From Streptomyces sp. BHT-5-2 (GTDB taxonomy: Bacteria > Actinomycetota > Actinomycetes > Streptomycetales > Streptomycetaceae): 64,000 bases of DNA. Every line of letters starts with the position of its first letter. The stretch's first letter is position 1. The stretch spans positions 4,712,001-4,776,000 of the forward strand of contig NZ_CP081496.1 in assembly GCF_019774615.1 (NCBI RefSeq), in the 5' to 3' direction. Both the position numbers and the translations under genes were made by a program. The notes below the pieces were generated by a model. The model made no database searches. It had not been told where the DNA came from and saw only the letters and a program-made list of their open reading frames with translations. This document shows positions 58,130-64,000 of the stretch, in pieces.

Positions 58130-58189
58130 TTCGGGCCTGTCCGGTGGATCAGGTTCGGACCCGGTCATGTTCCACCGGACAGGCCCGAA
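58130..58189 (-). terminator. Perfect 19-bp inverted repeat between kbl and the LysR gene
   Basis: TTCGGGCCTGTCCGGTGGA (58130-58148) and TCCACCGGACAGGCCCGAA (58171-58189) pair perfectly around a 22-nt loop. It is a strong terminator for the tdh-kbl operon, and because it ends 18 nt before the LysR start it could also act as that gene's operator. Confidence 0.75.
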
Positions 58190-58218
58190 GGCCGCCTTGG
58201 GCCCCGGAAACCGTGCGG

Positions 58219-59412
58219 TCAGCTCTCCAGGGCGGCGCGGGCGGCCACGAAGGCGTCCACCGCGCGGTGCACGTCCTCGGTGGAGTGGGCGGCGGACAGC
58301 TGCACGCGGATCCGGGCCGCCCCCTTGGGGACCACCGGGTAGGAGAAGCCGATGACGTACACCCCGCGCTCCAGCAGCAGTTCGGCCATCCGGCCCGCCT
58401 CGGCCGCGTCACCGATCATGACGGGCGCGATGGGGTGCTCGCCGGGCAGGATCGCAAAGCCCTCCTCGGTCATCCGGGAGCGGAACAGCGCGGTGTTGGC
58501 GTGCAGGCGCTCGCGCAGGTCACCGGCGGATTGGAGGAGGTCGAGCACCTTGAGCGAGGCGGCCGCGATCACCGGCGCGAGCGTGTTGGAGAACAGGTAG
58601 GGGCGGGAGCGCTGGCGGAGCAGCGCGACGATCTCGGCGCGGGCGGCGACATAGCCGCCGGAAGCGCCGCCCAGCGCCTTGCCGAGGGTGCCGGTGAGGA
58701 TGTCGACCCGGTCCATCACGCCGCACAGCTCGGGGGTGCCGCGGCCGCCGGCGCCGACGAAGCCGACCGCGTGCGAGTCGTCGACCATCACCATCGCGCC
58801 GTAGCGGTCGGCCAGGTCGCAGATCTCCCGCAGCGGCGCGAGGTAGCCGTCCATGGAGAACACGCCGTCGGTGACGATGAGGGTGCGCCGGGCGCCCTCG
58901 GCGTCCTTCAACTGCCGCTCCAGGTCGTCCATGTCGCGGTTGGCGTACCGGAGGCGGCGGGCCTTGGAGAGCCGGATGCCGTCGATGATGGAGGCGTGGT
59001 TGAGGGCGTCGGAGATGACCGCGTCCTCCGGGCCGAGCAGGGTCTCGAAGACTCCGCCGTTGGCGTCGAAGCAGGAGGAGTAGAGGATGGTGTCCTCCTG
59101 GCCGAGGAAGCCGGAGAGCCGCCGCTCCAGCTCCTTGTGCACCTCCTGGGTCCCGCAGATGAAGCGGACCGAGGCCAGTCCGTAGCCCCAGCGGTCCAGG
59201 GCCGCGTGGGCGGCGCCGATGACCTCGGGGTGGTCGGCGAGGCCGAGGTAGTTGTTGGCGCAGAAGTTGAGGACCTCGCCGGGGCGGCCGCCGGCGGTGA
59301 CCGCGACGGTGGCGGACTGCGGGGTGCCGATCACCCGCTCCGGCTTGTGCAGTCCGGCGGCGCGGATCTCGTCGAGGTCGGCGCGCAGATCGTCGCGTAC
59401 GGCGTCGAACAT
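58219..59412 (-). CDS. kbl: Glycine C-acetyltransferase (2-amino-3-ketobutyrate CoA ligase)
   Basis: A 397-residue PLP enzyme of the alpha-oxoamine synthase group. It cleaves 2-amino-3-ketobutyrate with CoA to glycine and acetyl-CoA, the second step of threonine catabolism. Landmarks: NFCANNYLGLADHPEV, GYGLASVRFICGTQEVHKELE, DALNHASIIDGIRL, MVDDSHAVGFVG, and the Schiff-base Lys in LTGTLGKALGGASGGY. ATG 59412 with AGGAGG upstream. It is 119 nt downstream of tdh, same strand, forming the classic tdh-kbl operon. Confidence 0.97.
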   Translation of the reverse strand: MFDAVRDDLRADLDEIRAAGLHKPERVIGTPQSATVAVTAGGRPGEVLNFCANNYLGLADHPEVIGAAHAALDRWGYGLASVRFICGTQEVHKELERRLSGFLGQEDTILYSSCFDANGGVFETLLGPEDAVISDALNHASIIDGIRLSKARRLRYANRDMDDLERQLKDAEGARRTLIVTDGVFSMDGYLAPLREICDLADRYGAMVMVDDSHAVGFVGAGGRGTPELCGVMDRVDILTGTLGKALGGASGGYVAARAEIVALLRQRSRPYLFSNTLAPVIAAASLKVLDLLQSAGDLRERLHANTALFRSRMTEEGFAILPGEHPIAPVMIGDAAEAGRMAELLLERGVYVIGFSYPVVPKGAARIRVQLSAAHSTEDVHRAVDAFVAARAALES

Positions 59413-59531
59413 CAGGAGGGTCTCCTTAGGAGTGGAGGTCGGCGGCGGAGGGCCGGCGCGCAGCGCCGTCATCTGGGGGTGGAGGTCGGGCGACGGGAGG
59501 GAGGGAGGGAGGGGAGCAACCGGGGCGGGTG

Positions 59532-60560
59532 CTAGGCGCTCCAGTCGAGGATGACCTTGCCGCCCTGGCCGCTCGCCGCGTCGGCGAAGGCGGCGTCGAA
59601 CTCCTGGTACGGGTAGCGGCCGGTGATCACGGGGGCGAGGTCGAGGCCGCCCTCCAGCAGCACCGACATCGCGTACCAGGTCTCGAACATCTCCCGGCCG
59701 TAGATGCCCTTGATCGTGATCATGGAGGTGACGATCCGGGACCAGTCGACCGGGAACTCCTCGGCGGCCAGGCCCAGCACGGCGATCCGGCCGCCGTGCG
59801 TCATGTTGCCGATCATGTCGCGCATCGCCTCGGGCCGGCCGGACATCTCCAGGCCGACGTCGAAGCCCTCGCGCAGGCCCAGTTCGCGCTGGCCGTCCGC
59901 GATGGAGCCGTGGGCGACGTTGAGGGCGAGGCTGACGCCGACCTTGCGGGCCAGCGCCAGGCGCTGCTCGCTGACGTCGGTGATCACCACATGGCGGGCG
60001 CCGGCGTGCCGGGCGACCGCCGCCGCCATGATGCCGATCGGCCCGGCACCGGTGATCAGGACGTCCTCGCCGACCAGCGGGAAGGAGAGCGCGGTGTGCA
60101 CGGCGTTGCCGAACGGGTCGAAGACCGCGGCGATGTCGAGGTCGACCGGGACCCGGTGCACCCAGACGTTGCCGGCGGGCAGCGCGACGTACTCGGCGAA
60201 GGCGCCGTCCCGGCCGACGCCCAGGCCGACCGTGGCGCGGCACAGGTGGCGCCGGCCGGCCTGACAGTTGCGGCAGTGGCCGCAGACCAGGTGGCCCTCG
60301 CCGCTGACCAGGTCGCCGGTGTTGATGTCGGTCACGTCCCGGCCGGTCTCGACGACCTCCCCGACGAACTCGTGGCCGACGGTCAGCGGGGTGCGCACCG
60401 ACTGCTGCGCCCAGCCGTCCCAGGCGCGGATGTGCAGATCGGTGCCGCAGATGCCGGTGCGCAGCACCTTGATCAGCACATCCCCCGGGCCGATCGCCGG
60501 CTCCGGCACGTCCGTCAGCCAGAGTCCCGGTTCCGCCTTCTGCTTGACCAGTGCCTTCAC
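59532..60560 (-). CDS. tdh: L-threonine 3-dehydrogenase
   Basis: A 342-residue zinc MDR enzyme that oxidises L-threonine with NAD to 2-amino-3-ketobutyrate. It has catalytic-zinc residues in RTGICGTDLHI and VGHEFVGEVVE, structural Cys in CGHCRNCQAGRRHLC, the Rossmann motif VLITGAGPIGIMAAAVA, and IKGIYGREMFETWY typical of Tdh. GTG 60560 is the start. It is the first gene of the tdh-kbl operon; the product of Tdh is unstable and is passed to Kbl. A palindrome GTGACGTCAC lies 31 nt upstream. Confidence 0.97.
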   Translation of the reverse strand: MKALVKQKAEPGLWLTDVPEPAIGPGDVLIKVLRTGICGTDLHIRAWDGWAQQSVRTPLTVGHEFVGEVVETGRDVTDINTGDLVSGEGHLVCGHCRNCQAGRRHLCRATVGLGVGRDGAFAEYVALPAGNVWVHRVPVDLDIAAVFDPFGNAVHTALSFPLVGEDVLITGAGPIGIMAAAVARHAGARHVVITDVSEQRLALARKVGVSLALNVAHGSIADGQRELGLREGFDVGLEMSGRPEAMRDMIGNMTHGGRIAVLGLAAEEFPVDWSRIVTSMITIKGIYGREMFETWYAMSVLLEGGLDLAPVITGRYPYQEFDAAFADAASGQGGKVILDWSA

Positions 60561-60590
60561 CGCATCGGCTCCCGTACGTGAATGAGTGCT

Positions 60591-60600
60591 GTGACGTCAC
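60591..60600. promoter_or_regulatory. Palindrome upstream of tdh
   Basis: GTGACGTCAC is a perfect 10-bp palindrome centred 35 nt before the tdh start. It may be an operator. Otherwise the 252-nt gap 60561-60812 shows no gene. Confidence 0.4.
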
Positions 60601-60812
60601 GGGGGCCGGGTGCGGCCCGCCGATCTCGGCCAGAAATCTTCCGTATGGCGGGCTCCGGGTCCATCGAGGATTTCTTAACCGCGCCCGCAGATCACCTTTA
60701 CGCCCCACTCGTCACAAGAATGCAGAGCCGTCACATCAGCCTCCGGTGGGGTCGTCAGCAGCGGGAAACGCGGCCCGGTGGGGCGGGAGTTGCCGCTCCC
60801 TCGCCGCCGGCA

Positions 60813-61610
60813 TCAGTCCGGTGGCCCCGGGCCGGTCACGGTGAACAGCCCGCCGTCCGGATCGCGCACCATCGCGCGGCTGCCGGTCCCGTCCCGGGTC
60901 GCGGTCACCGGGGTGACGGTGCCGCCGGCGTCCACCGCGGCCTCGGTCACCGCCGGGACGTCCGGCACCCGGAAGTGCACATGCCACTGCGGCCGCACCC
61001 GCGGATCCGGGGCGGCCTCCACCGCCCCGCCGCGCAGCGCCGCCACCACATGCGTCCCGTCGTGCACGATCACCTGGTCGTGCTCGTACGTCACCTGGCA
61101 GCCGCCAGGTTTCTCCGACGCCCAGTCGAAGACCTCGGCGTAGAAGATGGCCGCGGCGAACGCGTCCCTGGTGCGCAGTTCCAGGATCGCCGGGGCGTGG
61201 CCGGTGCCCACCGACCAGGCCAGCGTCTGCCCCTCCCAGAAGCCGAAGGTGGCTCCGTCGCGGTCCGCGGCGAGGGCGGCCCGCCCCGGTCCGAGCTTGA
61301 GCGGCCCCACCGCGACCGTGGCACCGCGCTCCCGGATCCGGGCGGCGGCGTCGTCGGCGTCCGGCACCGCGAAGTACGCGGTCCAGGCCACCGGCACCTG
61401 GAAGCTCGGCGCCAGCGCCCCGATCCCGGCGACCGGCTCCCCGTCGTGCAGGGCGACCGAGAACTCCTCGCCGAGGCTGGCCGAGCGGAACTGCCAGCCC
61501 AGCACGGCTCCGTAGAAGCGATGGGCGGACTGCAGGTCGCTGGTCATCAGGCTCACCCAGCAGGGCGCGCCGCGTACCGGAGCGGTCGGGCGGGGCGACG
61601 GCATCGACAT
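60813..61610 (-). CDS. VOC-family (glyoxalase-like) protein, two-domain
   Basis: A 265-residue protein with two tandem glyoxalase/bleomycin-resistance folds: first half PCWVSLMTSDLQSAHRFYGAVLGW, FSVALHDGEPVAGIGAL; second half AILELRTRDAFAAAIFYAEVFDW, and QWHVHFRVPDVPAVTEAAVDAGG. The paired betaalphabetabetabeta units typically form one metal- or ligand-binding site. The reaction is unknown: it could be a lyase, a dioxygenase or a resistance protein. It starts at ATG 61610 or 61604 behind AGGAGG. It is read toward tdh across a 252-nt gap. Confidence 0.9.
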   Translation of the reverse strand: MSMPSPRPTAPVRGAPCWVSLMTSDLQSAHRFYGAVLGWQFRSASLGEEFSVALHDGEPVAGIGALAPSFQVPVAWTAYFAVPDADDAAARIRERGATVAVGPLKLGPGRAALAADRDGATFGFWEGQTLAWSVGTGHAPAILELRTRDAFAAAIFYAEVFDWASEKPGGCQVTYEHDQVIVHDGTHVVAALRGGAVEAAPDPRVRPQWHVHFRVPDVPAVTEAAVDAGGTVTPVTATRDGTGSRAMVRDPDGGLFTVTGPGPPD

Positions 61611-61837
61611 CTGCCTCCTGGTGCTCGGGCCGTTCGACGGGTGAACGTGGGTCAGCCCGCGCGGGTCGGCGTGGATCGCGGCCGGGTCCTCGGCGCCCCC
61701 TCCCACTGTGCCAGCGACCGCCCGGCCCCGCACCAAGGGACGCCCGCCCCGCCGGTCGCCCGCTCGGTGCAGGGCCGGTTGTGCGGCTCGATACCGGGCT
61801 CGATGCTGGAGGTACCGAACCGGGCTGGGTTGATGCC

Positions 61838-64000
61838 ATGAACGCATGGAACGCGGCGACGAGCGCCGACTTCCGTGGTCCCCTCGACGTCACCAGGGCG
61901 GCCACGGCGGTCCTGGACGCCCGGGGGCTGGTGATCGGGTGGAGCGCGGCGGCCCGGAAGCTGCTGGGCTACGCACCGGAGGAGATCGTCGGCCGGCCCG
62001 CCGCCACCTTCCTGCCGGGCACGGCCGACCGTGCCCCGGGCCCCACCGAACCGTCGGCCCCGGACATGTCCCACATCGAGGCCCGCACCGCACGGCACGC
62101 CGACGGCCACCGGCTGCCGGTGGCGATCACCATGTGCCCGCTGGCCGACGCGCTCCAGAACGCCGCGGCCGGCCCGGCCCGGGTGCTGGTGGCGACCGGG
62201 CTCGACGACCTGCGGCGGTGGGAGGCGCGCCAGGCGATGCTGCACGGGCTGGCGACGCAGTCGCCGGTGGGGTTGGCCATCTACGACAACGACCTGCAAC
62301 TGACGTGGTTCAACAGCTCGTACGGGCGGGAGATCGGGCTGCCGCTGCGGCAGTTGATCGGCAAGCGGGCGAACGAACTGTATCCGGGCGAGTTCGTGAC
62401 CGAGGGCTACCCGCACGCGCTGGAGGCGGTGATGCGCCATGTGCTGGCGACCGGCGAGCCCTTCGTCGATCTGCACTTCGTCGGCGAGCAGCCCACCGAT
62501 CCGGGCACCGAGCACGTCTGGTCCTGCTCCTACTACCGGCTCCAGGACCCGGACGGGCGGGTGCTGGGGGTGTGCGAGGACTCCTTCGACATCACCGACC
62601 GCTACCAGGCGCAGCGCCGGCTGAACCTCCTGGTGGAGGCCGGCCGGCGGATCGGCACCACGCTGGACGTGGTCGGCACCGCACGGGAGGTGACCGAGGT
62701 CGCGGTCCCGGACTTCGCGAGCACCGTGACCGTCGACCTGGTGCGCTCGGTGCTGGAGGGCGGCGACCCGGAGCCGGACGAGGCCGGGATGCCCGAACTG
62801 GTCCGGGTCGCCGCCCGCTCCCGGGACGACCCGCCGGACCGGCCGCCGACCCCGCCCCACCCGGTCGCCTACCGGCGGGGCATGCTGCCGTACCGGAGCC
62901 TGTCGTCGGGCGGGCTGATCCGCACCGAGCGGACGATCGTGGTGCCGCTGCGGGCCGGTGGCCCGCTCATGGGGCTGGTCACCTTCGACCGCGGCGACAG
63001 CCCGCGGGTCTTCGACGGCGGCGAGGTCGACCTGGCCGACGAACTGGTCGTGCGGGCCGCGGTCTCCATGGACAACGCCCGCCGGTTCGCCCGGGAGCAC
63101 ACCGCGGCGCTCACCCTCCAGCGCGATCTGCTGCCCCAGCACCTGCCCCCGCAGTCCGCGGTGGACGCGGCATACCGCTATCTGCCCAGCGACGACCGGG
63201 CCGGGGTCGGCGGCGACTGGTTCGACGTGATCGGGCTGTCCGGCACCCGGGTCGGACTGGTGGTGGGGGACGTGGTCGGGCACGGTCTCCAGGCCGCCGC
63301 CACCATGGGGCGGCTGCGCACGACCGTACGGGCGCTGGCCCGGATGGACCTGGCGCCCGACGAGCTGCTCGGCCGGCTCGACGACCTGGTGGGGCAGGCC
63401 CCGGAGGAGCGCGCCGCCGGGGGCGCGGCGGAGCCCGGCCCGGGCGATGTGACACCCGGGGTGACCTGCCTCTACGCGGTCTACGACCCGGTCTCGCGGC
63501 ACTGCACGATGGCCCGGGCCGGGCATCCGCCGCCGGCGATCGTGACGCCCGGCGGCGCGGTGTCCTTCCCGGACCTGCCGGCCGGGCCGCCACTGGGGCT
63601 GGGCGGCCTGCCGTTCGAGTCCTGGGAGACCCAGCTGCCGGTGGGCAGCCTGCTGGCACTGTTCACCGACGGGCTGCTGCGCGACCGGGAGCGGGACGTC
63701 GACGCCGGACTGGCGATCCTGGGCGAGGTGCTGCGGGCGGACGCGCGGCCACTGGAGGAGCTGTGCGACCGGGCGCTGGCGGAACTGCTGCCGGGCGGGG
63801 CGACGGCCGACGACGCGGCGCTGCTGCTGGTGCGGACCCGGGAGCTGGACGCCCGGCAGGTGGCCGCCTGGGAGCTGCCCGCGGAGCCGGCCGCGGTCGC
63901 CACCGCCCGGGAGCTGGCCACCGGGCAGCTGGCGCGGTGGGGCCTGGCGGAGCTGTCCTACGCGACCGAGCTGATGGTCAGCGAACTGGTCACCAACACC
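61838..64000 (+). CDS. PAS-GAF-SpoIIE (PP2C) phosphatase with ATPase start, cut by the window edge
   Basis: The visible 721 residues run PAS (VLDARGLVIGWSAAARKLLGYAPEEIVGRPA), a second PAS (GLAIYDNDLQLTWFNSSYGREIG), GAF (LNLLVEAGRRIGTTLDVVGTAREVTEVA) and SpoIIE/PP2C phosphatase (LPQHLPPQ, GVGGDWFDVIGL, GLVVGDVVGHGLQAAATMGRLR, MARAGHPPPAIV, LLALFTDGLLRDR, DDAALLLVRT). The HATPase-like kinase start follows (ATELMVSELVTNT) and is cut. This order is the multidomain anti-anti-sigma phosphatase of Streptomyces, expected to act on STAS-domain proteins. ATG 61838. It is divergent from the VOC gene. Confidence 0.93.
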   Translation, partial: MNAWNAATSADFRGPLDVTRAATAVLDARGLVIGWSAAARKLLGYAPEEIVGRPAATFLPGTADRAPGPTEPSAPDMSHIEARTARHADGHRLPVAITMCPLADALQNAAAGPARVLVATGLDDLRRWEARQAMLHGLATQSPVGLAIYDNDLQLTWFNSSYGREIGLPLRQLIGKRANELYPGEFVTEGYPHALEAVMRHVLATGEPFVDLHFVGEQPTDPGTEHVWSCSYYRLQDPDGRVLGVCEDSFDITDRYQAQRRLNLLVEAGRRIGTTLDVVGTAREVTEVAVPDFASTVTVDLVRSVLEGGDPEPDEAGMPELVRVAARSRDDPPDRPPTPPHPVAYRRGMLPYRSLSSGGLIRTERTIVVPLRAGGPLMGLVTFDRGDSPRVFDGGEVDLADELVVRAAVSMDNARRFAREHTAALTLQRDLLPQHLPPQSAVDAAYRYLPSDDRAGVGGDWFDVIGLSGTRVGLVVGDVVGHGLQAAATMGRLRTTVRALARMDLAPDELLGRLDDLVGQAPEERAAGGAAEPGPGDVTPGVTCLYAVYDPVSRHCTMARAGHPPPAIVTPGGAVSFPDLPAGPPLGLGGLPFESWETQLPVGSLLALFTDGLLRDRERDVDAGLAILGEVLRADARPLEELCDRALAELLPGGATADDAALLLVRTRELDARQVAAWELPAEPAAVATARELATGQLARWGLAELSYATELMVSELVTNT

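Noticed and set aside
1..64000. CRISPR arrays, transposases, integrase/att sites, tRNA and rRNA genes
   Set aside because: None seen: no regular spacer-repeat pattern, no transposase motifs, and no tRNA-like cloverleaf noticed by eye.

Overview
The window is high-GC actinobacterial DNA, almost certainly Streptomyces. It has GTG and ATG starts behind GGAGG-type ribosome binding sites, many 4-bp ATGA/GTGA gene overlaps, a single rare TTA (bldA-type) codon inside a P450 gene, and families typical of that genus (DUF5954, DUF5685, DUF2254, NHLP exporters, PCu(A)C copper proteins). There are no rRNA or tRNA genes, no CRISPR array and no intact mobile element. The mix of cytochromes P450, regulators, secreted proteins and five recognisable gene relics looks like a chromosome arm or accessory region. 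All identifications rest on reading motifs; no database search was run.

Layout. 0-2.5 kb: IclR regulator divergent from a Rieske ferredoxin/ferredoxin reductase pair. 2.6-6.5 kb: PH-like protein, small P-loop kinase, exported PAF-acetylhydrolase-like hydrolase, ArsR-type regulator, tiny cold-shock-like protein. 7-9.5 kb: an ABC exporter fused to a NUDIX hydrolase. 10-18 kb: tyrosine phosphatase, secreted HNH nuclease coupled to a small unknown protein, second P-loop kinase, DUF5954, NUDIX, MBL hydrolase, C39-like peptidase, methyltransferase, plus relics of a maleylpyruvate-isomerase-like gene and a MarR gene. 18-25 kb: amino acid permease, methyltransferase, membrane proteins, an unidentified structured RNA leader, GNAT. 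25-32 kb: glutamate decarboxylase, alcohol dehydrogenase, GlxA-type regulator, cupin, a MerR pseudogene with two stops, P450. 32-39 kb: Cys-rich-tailed DUF5685 protein, folD under a ZTP riboswitch, two hypothetical proteins, an Arg/Asp-repeat secreted protein. 38.4-40.6 kb: TetR/P450/ferredoxin module with a perfect operator over the predicted start of transcription. 40.9-48 kb: relic of a CoxS-like iron-sulfur subunit, MarR, then a copper region (Met/His-rich membrane protein, ECF sigma factor and zinc-finger anti-sigma, PCu(A)C chaperone, CopA ATPase, small Met-rich membrane protein).

48.4-55.5 kb is the most interesting block. It is an NHLP-type peptide export cassette: a 71-residue double-glycine precursor, a membrane-fusion protein, a C39-peptidase ABC transporter, a second ABC transporter and a cyclic-nucleotide-binding-domain protein. 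There is no modification enzyme beside it, the precursor has no cysteine and carries a 12-residue Val-Thr-Gly-Thr repeat, and two strong hairpins separate the precursor gene from the exporter genes. 56-64 kb: PHP phosphoesterase, LysR regulator, the tdh-kbl threonine-to-glycine operon, a VOC-family protein, and a PAS/GAF/SpoIIE-type phosphatase that runs off the right edge.
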